The notes: a model not told the origin generated them from the letters alone. A stretch of DNA of 64,000 nt from Azospirillum sp. SYSU D00513 (GCF_017356015.1 NZ_JAFIQV010000017.1:60474-124473); one strand, 5' to 3'; shown: positions 28,085 through 37,437, counted from the first letter of the stretch. Numbers and translations are program-made.

Positions 28085-29116
28085 TCAGGCGAGCTTGCCG
28101 ACGGCCCCTTCCAGAAGCGCCCAGGCGTCGTCGCCGAAGCGGCCCTTCCATTCCCCGTAGAAGCCGGCGTCGCGCAGCTTGGCGCGGAAGCTCTCCGGAT
28201 CGGTCGCGTTGAAGCTCAGCCCCTTGGACTGGAGGTCGGCCTGGACCGAGGCGTTCAGCGCCTTGATGTCCTCGCGCTGCTGCATGCCGGCCTCATTGAT
28301 GGCGCGGGACACGATCGTCTGGAGGTCGGTCGGCAGGCTCTTCCAGGCGCGGCCGTTGGCGATGAACCAGAAGCCGTCCCAGATGTGGTTGCTGAGCGCG
28401 CAGTGCTTCTGCACCTCGTAGAGCTTGGCGACCTGGATGATCGGCAGCGGGTTTTCCTGCGCGTCCACGATGCGCGTCTGGAGCGAGGAATAAACCTCGC
28501 TGAACTGGAGGCTGGCCGGGGCGGCGGACAGGGCCTTGAACATGGAGATGCTCAAGGGGCTGACCGGCACGCGGATTTTCAGCCCGTCCATGTCGGCGGC
28601 GGACTGGATCGGCTTGGCGCCGCTGGTCATCTGGCGGAAGCCGTTGTCCCACATCCGCTCGAAGGCGTGGAGGCCGACCTTGGAGATGGCCTCGCGCACA
28701 TGGCCGCCGACCTTGCCGTCCATCGCCGCCCAGACCTGATCGTAGTCGGTGAAGGCGAAGCCGACGGCGTTGATGGCCGCCACCGGCACCAGCGTCGCGA
28801 TGACCAGCGCCGACGGCGTGAAGAAGGTGATGCCGCCGCTGCGCACCTGGGACAGCATGTCGGTGTCGCCGCCGAGCTGGTTGTTCGGGAAGATCTTGAT
28901 TTCCACCCGCCCGTTCGTTTCGGAGGCGATACGGTCGGCCGCCTGCTGCGCCCGCACGTTCAACGGATGGGTCATCGGCAGGTTGTTGCCGTAGCGGAAC
29001 GAAAACTCGGCGGCCCGTGCTACGCGCGGCATGCCCAGCACGGCGCCTCCGGCGAGCCCCGCCGCGGGAACGGCGGCGAAGGACTTCAGCATGGCGCGGC
29101 GTGACATCTCGATCAT
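28085..29116 (-). CDS. TRAP transporter substrate-binding protein (DctP)
   Basis: 343 residues with GGGAGG before the ATG. A twin-arginine signal (MSRRAMLKSF...) precedes a hydrophobic stretch ending near ARAAEF. The mature protein has the DctP fold segments (NNLPMTHPLNVRAQQAADRI, DGLKIRVPVSPLSISMFKALSA, WDGFWFIANGRAW). The conserved arginine that holds the ligand carboxylate is in LKIRVP. It is first in the operon and divergent from the LacI regulator. It would define the pathway substrate, an organic or sugar acid. Confidence 0.85.
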   Translation of the reverse strand: MIEMSRRAMLKSFAAVPAAGLAGGAVLGMPRVARAAEFSFRYGNNLPMTHPLNVRAQQAADRIASETNGRVEIKIFPNNQLGGDTDMLSQVRSGGITFFTPSALVIATLVPVAAINAVGFAFTDYDQVWAAMDGKVGGHVREAISKVGLHAFERMWDNGFRQMTSGAKPIQSAADMDGLKIRVPVSPLSISMFKALSAAPASLQFSEVYSSLQTRIVDAQENPLPIIQVAKLYEVQKHCALSNHIWDGFWFIANGRAWKSLPTDLQTIVSRAINEAGMQQREDIKALNASVQADLQSKGLSFNATDPESFRAKLRDAGFYGEWKGRFGDDAWALLEGAVGKLA

Positions 29117-29259
29117 GGTTTCCTCCCGGGAAATGGATGCAGGATTGATTGATCCTGATGTTTTTCATTGATTGTTAGCTTGACGGTAGATTTCGGAAAA
29201 GGCAGTGTCAAACCTGTTTTCTGATGTAATTTGATGGGTTGATGGAGAAAGACTCGACG
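29117..29259. promoter_or_regulatory. Divergent AT-rich control region, dctP / LacI
   Basis: A markedly AT-richer 140-bp stretch between divergent genes. An interrupted palindrome AGGATTGATTGATCCT at 29141-29156 (perfect five-base arms AGGAT/ATCCT) is a candidate operator for the LacI protein. TTGACG at 29172-29177 could be a -35 element for the plus strand. Confidence 0.4.
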
Positions 29260-30333
29260 ATGCCGGACCATTCCGATGCCGTAACGATGGGCCGGCCCGC
29301 GGCGGCGGGGCTCCCGCGGATCGCCGACATCGCGCGGCTGTCCGGCGCTTCGACGGCGACGGTGGACCGCGTGCTCAACCAGCGGCCGGGGGTGCGCGCC
29401 GCCACGGCTCAACGCGTGCTGAAGGCGGCGGCCGAGCTGGGCTACCTGCCGGAGGGGGAAATCCAGGCCGCCGCCGCGCCGAAGCCGATGCGGCTGCTGT
29501 TCCTTCTGCCGGAGGGGAACAACCGCTACCTGACCATGCTCGGCCAGCTCATCCGGTCGGCGGAGGCACAGGGCCTGGCCCCGGCGGCCCGCTGCCAGGT
29601 GGAGCACATCAAGAGCTTCAACCCGGAACTGCTGGCGCGCACGCTCGTCGCGAACTGGCGCAAGGCGGACGGCATCGCCTTCATGGCGCTGGAGCATCCG
29701 GCCGTGCGGGAGGCGGTCAACGAGCTGGCCGAACGCGGCGTGCCCAGCGTGACGGTGATCTCCGACATCCTGAACTGCCGCCGTGCGGCCTATGTCGGGC
29801 TCGACAACCGCTCCACCGGCCGCACCGCCGGCTATCTGATCGGCCGCTTCCTCGGCCGCCGCCCGGCCAAGGTCGCCATGATCGCCGGCAGCCTGAGCTA
29901 CCGCGCGCATGAAGAGCGGGAGATGGGCTTCCTGCACATGCTGAACGAGGAGTTCCCCTCGGTCGAAGTGGTCGGCCTGCGCGAGGCCCACGACGACGAG
30001 GCGAAGAGCTACCGCCAGACCAAGACGCTGCTGAGCCACCACCCGGACCTCGCCGGCATCTACAGCATCGGAGGCGGGGCCGAGGGCGTGGCCCGCGCGC
30101 TGAGGGAGGCACGGCGGGAGCGGGAGATCGTCTTCCTCGGCCACGGGCTGACGCCGGAGACCCGCGCGCTTCTGATCGACGGCACGATGGACGCCGTCAT
30201 CACCCAGGACCCGCGCGGCACGCTCGCCGGCTGCCTGTCCATCTTCGCCAACCTGCGCGCCGCCCGCGACCCGATGCAGGGCGTCGAGCCCGCGCGCAGC
30301 GAGGTGATCTTCCGGGAGAACCTGCCTCAGTAG
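29260..30333 (+). CDS. LacI-family regulator (periplasmic-binding-protein-like effector domain)
   Basis: 357 residues from ATG 29260; TTG 29239 or ATG 29242 would lengthen it. The LacI helix-turn-helix is clear (IADIARLSGASTATVDRVLNQRPGVRA), followed by a type-1 periplasmic-binding domain (LLFLLPEGNNRYLTMLGQLI, VGLDNRSTGRTAGYLIGRFLGRR). It is divergent from the TRAP/VOC/RLP/kinase operon and presumably represses it until the substrate is bound. It is clearly paralogous to the xylose-module regulator at 46940-47971 (shared ATVDRVLN, RPGVRAAT, GRFIGRRP-type segments), suggesting a sugar-derived ligand. Confidence 0.85.
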   Translation: MPDHSDAVTMGRPAAAGLPRIADIARLSGASTATVDRVLNQRPGVRAATAQRVLKAAAELGYLPEGEIQAAAAPKPMRLLFLLPEGNNRYLTMLGQLIRSAEAQGLAPAARCQVEHIKSFNPELLARTLVANWRKADGIAFMALEHPAVREAVNELAERGVPSVTVISDILNCRRAAYVGLDNRSTGRTAGYLIGRFLGRRPAKVAMIAGSLSYRAHEEREMGFLHMLNEEFPSVEVVGLREAHDDEAKSYRQTKTLLSHHPDLAGIYSIGGGAEGVARALREARREREIVFLGHGLTPETRALLIDGTMDAVITQDPRGTLAGCLSIFANLRAARDPMQGVEPARSEVIFRENLPQ

Positions 30334-30466
30334 CGGGCGCCCGGCCTGCTCGGGGCGGGCGGCGAACGCGGCCGAGGTTCCGGTTTTGTTAAAGGGTGCT
30401 TACAGTTTGTTAACGCGACATATGGTTGAATGGTCGCAATAGAAATAAGAACGACCTTGCGCCACG

Positions 30467-32887
30467 ATGAAAACGATGAAGGCTCAGACGGCAAGGCTCT
30501 TTCTCAGCGTGTCGGCCTTCATCGCGCTGTCGTCGGTGCCCGCGCTCGTCAGCCATCTGGAATTGCGGGATCTCAGGACCGAGACGCACAACCTGTCCCA
30601 TGCGGCGCAGCAGGTCCGGGAATTCCGCGACTTTTCCAGCAACATCGACCAGTCGGTTCATGAACTGCGCATGCTGTCGCTCGCCGTGAGCAGCACGGGG
30701 GCCATACCCCCGCTCACCGCGACGGCATCGGTCTTCCAGCAGCTGCGCGGGCGCAAGGAGATGCTGGACAGCAGCGGGATCGCCCACCTGACCACCGTGC
30801 AGGGCCGCATCCTGGCGAGCCACGTCGAGAACATCCTGCGCATCTGGGACAACGCCATCGAGGGCGCGCCGTTCGGCGGGAGTCTTTCCGACTTTTCGGC
30901 GCAGATGGACCGCCTGCTCACACACGCGAACCGGGCCAAGGCCCTGCTGCAAGAGGCCGAGGCTCAGCTGAACAGGGAGTCGGACGAGGCCTACGCCGAA
31001 TCCCTCCTGCTGATCGACCGCGCCTCCCAGCTTCTGCTGTGGGTGCTCGGCATCGGCGGGCTGATCAACGTGCTGTCCCTGTGGAGGACGCAATATTCCT
31101 CCCACCTCAAGCACCTTGCCCTGTCGCGCCTTTCCGAGGCGAACGCCGTCCTTCAGGAAAAGGAACAGGACCTCGCCGCGCAGATCATCATGTTCGAATC
31201 CGCGCTCGACAACATGGCCCAGGGGCTGTGCATGTTCGACCGGGACAACAGGCTGATCGCCTGCAACAGGAACTTCCAGAAGCTCTACGACCTGCCCGAA
31301 GCGCTCTCAAAGCCCGGAGCGACGCTCCAGGAGTTTCTCGCCTTCTTCGTCAGCACGGGCAATTACGCCGGCCCCGACCCGGAAAGCTACGTCCGGGAGC
31401 GGCTGCACATCGCCGAGAAGAACGACGTCGCGGAGCATTTTCTCGATTTCATCAACGGCCGGACGATCCGGATCGTCCGCAAGGCGATGCCCAACGGGGG
31501 CTGGGTCGCGACCCATGAGGATGTCACCGCGCAGAAGAGGTCCGAGGCCCAGATCACCTTCCTGGCGCACCATGACCCTCTGACCGGCCTGCCCAACCGG
31601 ACGCAGTTCCACGACAATCTGGAACGAGAGCTGGCCCGGCTCGGCGCGAACGGGCAGATCGCCGTGCTGTTCCTGGACCTCGACCGCTTCAAGACGGTCA
31701 ACGACACGCTCGGGCACGCGGTGGGCGACGCGCTTCTCAAGGAAGTCGCCCGGCGGATCGCCGACTGCATCCGCAGCACGGACAGCTTCGCGCGGCTCGG
31801 CGGCGACGAGTTCGCCATCCTCCTGGCGCCGACCCGGCCGGAGGACACCGCAGCACTCGCCAACCGGGTCATCCAGGCGCTGGATGCGCCGTTCCACATC
31901 GACGGCGTCAAGATCGCGGTCGGCACCTCGGTCGGCATCGCCTTCGCCCCGGACCATGGCCGCAGCTCCACCCAGCTCCTGAAGCGGGCCGACACGGCGC
32001 TCTACCGGGCCAAGGCGGAGGGGCGCAACATCCACCGCGTCTTCGAGGAGGGCATGGAGGCGCAGTCGGAAAGCCGGCGCGAGCTGGAGTTCGACCTGAG
32101 GACGGCCGTCATCGAACGGCAGTTCCTTCTGCACTACCAGCCCATCGTCGACCTGCGGACGCTCCGCATCCTGGGATTCGAGGCGCTCGTGCGGTGGAAC
32201 CACCCCAGGCGCGGCATGGTCTCGCCGGCCGAGTTCATTCCGCTGGCGGAAGAATCGGGGCTGATCGTCCCGATCGGCGCCTGGGTCCTGCGCGAGGCCT
32301 GCCTGGAGGCCGCGCGCTGGCCGTCGGCGCTGAAGCTGTCGGTGAACATCTCCCCCGTCCAGGTCGCGAGCGCGACGATCACGGACGACGTGTCCGAGGC
32401 ACTCCGGCAATCGGGGCTGGGTGCCTGCCGCCTGGAGTTGGAGATCACGGAATCGGCCATCTTCGGGGACGCGGACCACGCGCTGGCAGCGCTGGGCCGG
32501 CTGCGGGAGCTCGGCGTGCGGATCTCGATGGACGATTTCGGGACGGGCTATTCGTCCCTGAGCTATCTGCACAAATACCCGTTCGGCAAGATCAAGGTGG
32601 ACCGCTCCTTCGTGTCCGGGCTTTCCCTGGACGGCCGCTATCTCTCGATCATCCGGGCGGTCATCAACATCGGCCGCAGCCTGAACATGACCATCACGGC
32701 GGAGGGCGTGGAGACCCGCGAACAGCTCGAGCTGCTGCGGGCCGAAGGGTGCGACGAGGCCCAAGGCTTCCTGTTCGGCCGGCCGATGCCCGCCGACCGG
32801 ATCGCCGCCATGCTCGACAGCCCCCCGGTCCTCGCCCTGCCGCCCGTCCCGCCCGCCGTCCAGCGCGGGGTGCGGGCGGCCGGTTAG
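30467..32887 (+). CDS. Membrane GGDEF-EAL bifunctional cyclic-di-GMP protein with PAS
   Basis: 806 residues. A membrane span at about 11-30 and another near 180-200 flank a periplasmic helical sensor region. A PAS-type domain follows (ALDNMAQGLCMFDRDNRLIACNRNF), then GGDEF with HDPLTGLPNR and an intact RLGGDEFAIL, then EAL with FEALVRW, ELEITES, DDFGTGYSS, KVDRSFV and AEGVET. Both catalytic signatures are complete, so either diguanylate cyclase or phosphodiesterase activity is possible. It is a single gene; the upstream 130 bp is AT-rich near 30385-30450 and likely holds its promoter. Its 3' end is 12 bp from the convergent GST gene. Confidence 0.9.
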   Translation: MKTMKAQTARLFLSVSAFIALSSVPALVSHLELRDLRTETHNLSHAAQQVREFRDFSSNIDQSVHELRMLSLAVSSTGAIPPLTATASVFQQLRGRKEMLDSSGIAHLTTVQGRILASHVENILRIWDNAIEGAPFGGSLSDFSAQMDRLLTHANRAKALLQEAEAQLNRESDEAYAESLLLIDRASQLLLWVLGIGGLINVLSLWRTQYSSHLKHLALSRLSEANAVLQEKEQDLAAQIIMFESALDNMAQGLCMFDRDNRLIACNRNFQKLYDLPEALSKPGATLQEFLAFFVSTGNYAGPDPESYVRERLHIAEKNDVAEHFLDFINGRTIRIVRKAMPNGGWVATHEDVTAQKRSEAQITFLAHHDPLTGLPNRTQFHDNLERELARLGANGQIAVLFLDLDRFKTVNDTLGHAVGDALLKEVARRIADCIRSTDSFARLGGDEFAILLAPTRPEDTAALANRVIQALDAPFHIDGVKIAVGTSVGIAFAPDHGRSSTQLLKRADTALYRAKAEGRNIHRVFEEGMEAQSESRRELEFDLRTAVIERQFLLHYQPIVDLRTLRILGFEALVRWNHPRRGMVSPAEFIPLAEESGLIVPIGAWVLREACLEAARWPSALKLSVNISPVQVASATITDDVSEALRQSGLGACRLELEITESAIFGDADHALAALGRLRELGVRISMDDFGTGYSSLSYLHKYPFGKIKVDRSFVSGLSLDGRYLSIIRAVINIGRSLNMTITAEGVETREQLELLRAEGCDEAQGFLFGRPMPADRIAAMLDSPPVLALPPVPPAVQRGVRAAG

Positions 32888-32899
32888 AGCCAAGCCGGA

Positions 32900-33556
32900 T
32901 CAGGTCAGCGGCGGCGCGACGTGCCGCGCGAAGCCGGGGCGCTCCGCCACGCGGCCGTACCATGCGGAGAGGTGCTGGAGATCCGGGCGGCCCTCCACCT
33001 CCACGCCGTACCAACGCCGCGCGTAGCCGCCCAGCGCGATGTCCGCCAGCGTGAATGTGTCGCCCTCGACGAAGGGGCCGCCCTGGGCGAGATGATCGTC
33101 CAGAAGGCGCCAGAGATCGCCGCTCGCCTTGGCCGAAGCCTGGATCGCCGCCATGTCGCGCTTCTCGGGGGCCGTGCGGATCATGCCGTGGAACATGGCC
33201 CGCTCCGCCGGCCCCAGCGTCGAAAGCACCCAGTCGAGCCAGCGCTCCACCCGCGCCCGCGCCGCGGCCGCTTGCGGGTAGAGCGAACGGCTCGGCCCCT
33301 GCGTGTCGGTCTCCGCCTGCCGCAGGGCGAGGTAGCGCATGATGGCGTTGGATTCCCACATCACAACATCGCCGTCGACCAGCGTGGGAATGCGCCCGTT
33401 GGGGTTCAGGGCGCGGAATTCCGGCGTGTCGAGCTTTCCGAACTGCAGGCCGGCGTCGATGCGCTCGAACGGAACGCCCAGTTCGTCGCAGCACCACAGC
33501 ACCTTCTGCACGTTGACGGAATTGACCCGTCCCCAGACGCGCGGCGTGTCTTGCAT
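32900..33556 (-). CDS. Glutathione S-transferase family protein
   Basis: 218 residues from ATG 33556 (GGGAG six bases upstream), preferred over an in-frame ATG at 33577. The N-terminal thioredoxin-like domain contains the cis-proline in NGRIPTL and the gamma-glutamyl-binding ESNAIMRYLA. The C-terminal helical domain contains the N-capping box in FTLADIALGG. The Ser in RVNSVNVQKVLW is at the usual catalytic position of the theta/beta-like bacterial classes. It probably conjugates or reduces electrophiles in the cytoplasm; there is no pathway neighbour. Confidence 0.85.
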   Translation of the reverse strand: MQDTPRVWGRVNSVNVQKVLWCCDELGVPFERIDAGLQFGKLDTPEFRALNPNGRIPTLVDGDVVMWESNAIMRYLALRQAETDTQGPSRSLYPQAAAARARVERWLDWVLSTLGPAERAMFHGMIRTAPEKRDMAAIQASAKASGDLWRLLDDHLAQGGPFVEGDTFTLADIALGGYARRWYGVEVEGRPDLQHLSAWYGRVAERPGFARHVAPPLT

Positions 33557-33721
33557 GTCCGTCTCCCACCCTTCCATCAACCCGTCCTGCGGGACGGAGT
33601 AACCCGCCGTCAGCCGGCGGCAATGGATTCTGCGCCCTGCCCGTCCGGCGCGCAAGGAAGGCCGGGGTGGGCGGGCCGGCGGCTCAACGAATCGTGATCC
33701 GCCCGCGAAACGGCCCGGCAG

Positions 33722-34231
33722 TCATTCCGCGTCCGGATCGATTGCCTGTTCATCGGGCTTCTCGGCCTTGGTGCCGGAGCAGGCCTTCGCGATGGCCTCG
33801 AAGGTGTCGTGGAGGCGTTTGCGCAGGAGCGGGTCGGCGATCCGGTGATAGGCCTTCATCAGTTCCAGCGTCTCGCGCTTGACCATGAGGTCGGGCTCGC
33901 GGTCGTCGGCGGGCGCCGAATCCGCCCGGTCCGGGGCGAGGCCGCCGCGCCCGCGCAGGCCGTCCGGCATGTCGTCGAAGAAGAAGGACACCGGCACGTC
34001 GAGCGCGCGGCCGAACTCCCAGAGCTTCGAGGCCGAAACCCGGTTGGCGCCCTTCTCATATTTCTGGATCTGCTGGAAGGTCAGTCCGACCGACTGGCCG
34101 AGCTGGGTCTGGGTGATGCCCATCAGCGTGCGGCGGTGCCGGACCCGCTTGCCCACATGGATGTCCACCGCGTCGGGGCCTTGTGCCTCGCCACCCGCTT
34201 CCATGCTGTCCACGCGCTTGCCTCGTGCCAT
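33722..34231 (-). CDS. XRE-family (Cro/CI-type HTH) regulator
   Basis: 169 residues from ATG 34231. Residues about 25-85 form a Cro/CI helix-turn-helix (RRTLMGITQTQLGQSVGLTFQQIQKYEKG) followed by NRVSASKLWEFGRALDVPVSFFFDDMP. This is the alphaproteobacterial type also seen in light/nodulation or cell-cycle regulators. An acidic C-terminal tail follows the dimerisation-like LMKAYHRI segment. Upstream frames extend the open frame but lack family similarity. No adjacent target is evident. Confidence 0.8.
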   Translation of the reverse strand: MARGKRVDSMEAGGEAQGPDAVDIHVGKRVRHRRTLMGITQTQLGQSVGLTFQQIQKYEKGANRVSASKLWEFGRALDVPVSFFFDDMPDGLRGRGGLAPDRADSAPADDREPDLMVKRETLELMKAYHRIADPLLRKRLHDTFEAIAKACSGTKAEKPDEQAIDPDAE

Positions 34232-34388
34232 CTGCCCGCCGTCCCATGCCGTCCCGGCCGCCTCGGCCCGGATGGGGAGGCGGCATACTATAATATGCAA
34301 TAAATGCCGGAAACAGGGTGCCTTTGGCAACGGCCTTCTGCGTGGAGAATGCTCCACCTTCTCCAATCCGAACACCGGAAAGAGAAAA

Positions 34389-34420
34389 GCCCGCCGCTTT
34401 CCGCGAGGAAAGCGGCGGGC
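34389..34420 (-). terminator. Rho-independent terminator after the LysR gene
   Basis: Perfect 14-base stem (34389-34402 with 34407-34420) around a four-base loop. Read on the minus strand it is followed by CTTTTCTCTTT. It lies about 110 bp past the end of the LysR gene and upstream of the XRE gene, so it likely closes the yeiH-lysR transcript. Confidence 0.8.
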
Positions 34421-34529
34421 CGAGCACATAGCGTCCGCCATCGACTGCGAACGGTGCAAAATTAATGTGCCTCTCCGGATATGTCACGTTTCGTTTGTAT
34501 GACGTACGACCCGGATCGGCGGGCGGGCG

Positions 34530-35450
34530 CTACGCGCCTGCGGCGGGATCATCCGGCCCGCCCTCCAGCAGCGCCAGCATCGCGCGCTCGGCCCGCGTTT
34601 CGTGCCTTTCCCTATGGCGCAGGACCAGGAAGCGCCGCTTCGGCAGGGACAGCGGGATCCGCACCAGCGTGCCGGCACGCAGGGCCGAGGCGACGACCAA
34701 ACGGGAGATCACGGTGGCGCCCGCCCCGGCCTCCACGGCGGCGCGGACGGCCTCGTTCGACGGCAGTTCCAGCGCGACGTCGAGGGCAGCGGGTGCCAGG
34801 CCGGCGTCCCGCAGGGCCGCCTCGAACATGGCCCGCGTTCCCGAGCCGGCTTCGCGCAGGACCCAGCGCAGATCGGTGAGCGCGCCGAGATCCGCCGGAG
34901 ACTGGCCGTCCCGCGCGGGCTTGGCCCAGGGATGATCCGGACCGACCACCAGCACCAGTTCATCCTCCGCGACCGGGCGGGCGGCGAGGGCCGGGTCATC
35001 GGCCTCCCCTTCGACGAAGCCCAGTTCCGCGATGCCCTCGCGAGTCCAGTTGGCCACCCTTTCGCTGTTGCCGATGGAAAGGCTGAGCGCGATGCCGGGA
35101 TAGAGATCCTGGAAACGGCGCATCAGCGGCGGCAGCCAGTAGTTCGCGATGGTCTGGCTGGCGGCGAGCGCGAGGCTGCCCTTCCTCAGCCCGGCGAGGT
35201 CGGCCAGCACGCGCTCGGCCGCCGCCGCGCGGGCCAGGACGGCGCGCGCCTCCGGCAGGAACAGCCGCCCGGCTTCCGTCAGCTCGATGCGACGGCCGAC
35301 GCGGTTGAACAGCTTCGTCGCGTAGCGGGATTCCAGGGCGGCGATCGCCGAACTGGTCGCCGACTGGGTCAGGTTGATGTCGCGGGCGGCCCTGGTGACA
35401 TGCTCGCGCTCCGCGACCGCGACGAAGATCCGAAGCTGTTCCAGCGTCAT
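34530..35450 (-). CDS. LysR-family regulator (YeiE/CysB-like position next to YeiH)
   Basis: 306 residues. The N-terminal LysR helix-turn-helix is standard (MTLEQLRIFVAVAEREHVTRAARDI, TQSATSSAIAALE). The C-terminal effector domain begins at about residue 90 (GSLALAASQTIANYWLPPLM). It is 69 bp downstream of the YeiH-type exporter gene in the same direction. In enterobacteria the LysR regulator YeiE controls yeiH and responds to sulfite, so a similar role is plausible but unproven here. A Rho-independent terminator follows. Confidence 0.85.
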   Translation of the reverse strand: MTLEQLRIFVAVAEREHVTRAARDINLTQSATSSAIAALESRYATKLFNRVGRRIELTEAGRLFLPEARAVLARAAAAERVLADLAGLRKGSLALAASQTIANYWLPPLMRRFQDLYPGIALSLSIGNSERVANWTREGIAELGFVEGEADDPALAARPVAEDELVLVVGPDHPWAKPARDGQSPADLGALTDLRWVLREAGSGTRAMFEAALRDAGLAPAALDVALELPSNEAVRAAVEAGAGATVISRLVVASALRAGTLVRIPLSLPKRRFLVLRHRERHETRAERAMLALLEGGPDDPAAGA

Positions 35451-35519
35451 GACACGGCCATTCCTTCCATCCGCACGGTACGGGTTTGACGAGTGTAGCC
35501 CCTTTCGCCCCCGCCGCGC

Positions 35520-36590
35520 CTACAGGATGCCGAGCAGCCGGATCAGCCCGAGGCTGAGGGCGCCGAGCGCCAGCAGCGACAGGACGGCCGCCGCCGTGAC
35601 CCGTCCCCCTGCCCGCGCCACCACCCGGACATCGACGCCGAGCCCGAGCGCCGCCATCGACAGGACGGTGAAGGCGTCGGCCGCCGCGGCGAGCGGTGCC
35701 AGGGCGGCCTCCGGGATAAGCCCGGCCGTCCGCAGCCCCGCAAGGCCGAGGAAGCCCAGTATGAACCAAGGAACGGCGTGGTGCGCGGCAAGGCGCCCCT
35801 TCGCCGGCTCGTCCCGACCGCCGAAGCGGGACAGCAGAAGCACGGCGGGCGCCAGGGTGAGCACGCGCACGAGCTTCACCAGCGTGCCGACCTGGACGCT
35901 GAGCGCCGAGACCGGCGCCGTCGCGGCCACCACCTGCGGCACCGCGTAGACGGTCAGCCCGGCGAACAGGCCGTATTGCAGGTCGCTGAGCCCCAGCGCC
36001 GGAACGGCCAGCGGCAGACCCAGCACGACCAGCACCCCGAGCACGGCGGTGAAGGCGATGGAGGCCGCGACCTCCTCGCCATGGGCGTCGATGGCCGGCG
36101 CGATGGCCGCGATGGCGGAGTTGCCGCAGATGGCGTTCCCGCCCGCCACGAGGATCGCCAGCCGGTGCGGCAGGCCGAGAAGCCGCCCGATCCCGTAGCC
36201 CGTGGGGATCGCCAGCGCCACGACCCCGGCGATTCCCAGCAGCAGGAGCGGACCGGCCGCCAGCACCGCCCCGGCGCTAAAGGACGCCCCCAGCAGCATC
36301 ACCGCGACCTCCAGCAGGGTCTTCCCCCCGAAACCGATGCCGGGCTCCCAGCGGGGGCCGGGCGACCAGGCCGTGCGCAGCGTGGTCCCGAACAGGATCG
36401 CCAGCACCAGCGGCTCCAGCCAGGTCCGGCCGAAGACCGCCTCCTCAAGACGCTGGACCCCGAAGGCGAGCAGCGTGACGCCGCCGCAGAGCAGCAGCCC
36501 CGGCAGGAGGGAGCGCAGGCGATCCACGCCGGGATGGGCACCGAGGGGACGGACGTCCGGAACGGTTGGAAGGGGAGAACGGCTGGGCAT
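35520..36590 (-). CDS. YeiH/UPF0324-family membrane protein, putative sulfate/sulfite exporter
   Basis: 356 residues with about ten membrane spans. Family signatures include GFGGKTLLEVAVMLLGASFS, NAICGNSAIAAIAP and TVYAVPQVVAAT. GGAGG precedes the ATG. Annotated relatives are called putative sulfate exporters, though direct transport evidence is limited. Linked to the LysR gene downstream. It may relieve sulfite or sulfate stress from sulfonate use, such as the taurine module elsewhere in the window; that link is inference. Confidence 0.82.
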   Translation of the reverse strand: MPSRSPLPTVPDVRPLGAHPGVDRLRSLLPGLLLCGGVTLLAFGVQRLEEAVFGRTWLEPLVLAILFGTTLRTAWSPGPRWEPGIGFGGKTLLEVAVMLLGASFSAGAVLAAGPLLLLGIAGVVALAIPTGYGIGRLLGLPHRLAILVAGGNAICGNSAIAAIAPAIDAHGEEVAASIAFTAVLGVLVVLGLPLAVPALGLSDLQYGLFAGLTVYAVPQVVAATAPVSALSVQVGTLVKLVRVLTLAPAVLLLSRFGGRDEPAKGRLAAHHAVPWFILGFLGLAGLRTAGLIPEAALAPLAAAADAFTVLSMAALGLGVDVRVVARAGGRVTAAAVLSLLALGALSLGLIRLLGIL

Positions 36591-36665
36591 GCGTGGCCTC
36601 CATCGCTGATGGCCACAAGCTGTGCCCTACCCTCCGTTCGATCCAACGCATTGTGTCGGTGCTAT

Positions 36666-36688
36666 CGATCGATCCCGCCGATCGATCG
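36666..36688. repeat. GATCGATC inverted repeat
   Basis: CGATCGATC (36666-36674) and GATCGATCG (36680-36688) pair perfectly around CCGCC. The element is flanked by direct CGGTGC repeats and lies between glnQ-like (end) and the exporter gene (start), both on the minus strand. It could be an operator for the LysR protein or a transcript-end hairpin; there is no T tract. Confidence 0.5.
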
Positions 36689-36708
36689 GTGCCGAGCCGG
36701 TGCCTCCC

Positions 36709-37437
36709 CTAAAGCTGCGCGCCCAGGAACTGCTGGAGTTCCGGGGTGCGCGGGCTGGCGAACAGGTCCTCCGGCGGACCGGCCTCGTGGATGCGCCCCT
36801 GGTGCATGAAGACGAGCCGGCTGCAGACGTCGCGCGCGAAGCGCATCTCGTGCGTCACCATCAGCAGGGTCATGCCGTCGGCGGCCAGTTCCTTCACGAC
36901 GGCGAGCACCTCGTTCACGAGTTCCGGGTCGAGCGCCGAGGTGATTTCGTCGCAGAGGAGCGCGATCGGCTGCATCGCCAGCGCCCGCGCGATGGCGACG
37001 CGCTGCTGCTGCCCGCCGGAAAGCTGGTCGGGGAAGGCGTCGAACTTGTGGCCGAGCCCGACGCGGTCGAGCATGCGCCGTGCCATCGCCTCCGCCTCGT
37101 CCTTGGGCGTCTTCTTGACGACCATCTGCGACAGCATGACATTGCGCCCGGCGGACAGGTGCGGGAACAGGTTGAACTGCTGGAAGATCATGCCGACCTT
37201 CAGCCGCAGCGCCTTCAGGTGCAGGTCGTCGGGCAGGACATGCGCGCCCGCGACGAGGATCGAGCCGTCATCGATCGTCTCCAGCCCGTTGATGCAGCGG
37301 AGCAGCGTGCTCTTGCCCGAGCCGCTGCGGCCGATGATGGCGATGACCTCGCCGGGCGCGACGTCGAGGTTGATGCCCTTCAGCACCTCGACCTCGCCGA
37401 AGCGCTTCTTCACCTCAGTGATGGCGATGAGCGGCAT
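36709..37437 (-). CDS. Polar amino-acid ABC transporter ATP-binding protein
   Basis: 242-residue GlnQ-type ATPase with Walker [17 protein letters not shown]-loop [13 protein letters not shown], signature [15 protein letters not shown], Walker [15 protein letters not shown] and switch His in [11 protein letters not shown]. The start lies inside the end of the upstream permease gene (23-bp overlap), implying coupling. It serves the two permeases and binding protein at 37415-39626. Confidence 0.88.
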   Translation of the reverse strand: MPLIAITEVKKRFGEVEVLKGINLDVAPGEVIAIIGRSGSGKSTLLRCINGLETIDDGSILVAGAHVLPDDLHLKALRLKVGMIFQQFNLFPHLSAGRNVMLSQMVVKKTPKDEAEAMARRMLDRVGLGHKFDAFPDQLSGGQQQRVAIARALAMQPIALLCDEITSALDPELVNEVLAVVKELAADGMTLLMVTHEMRFARDVCSRLVFMHQGRIHEAGPPEDLFASPRTPELQQFLGAQL

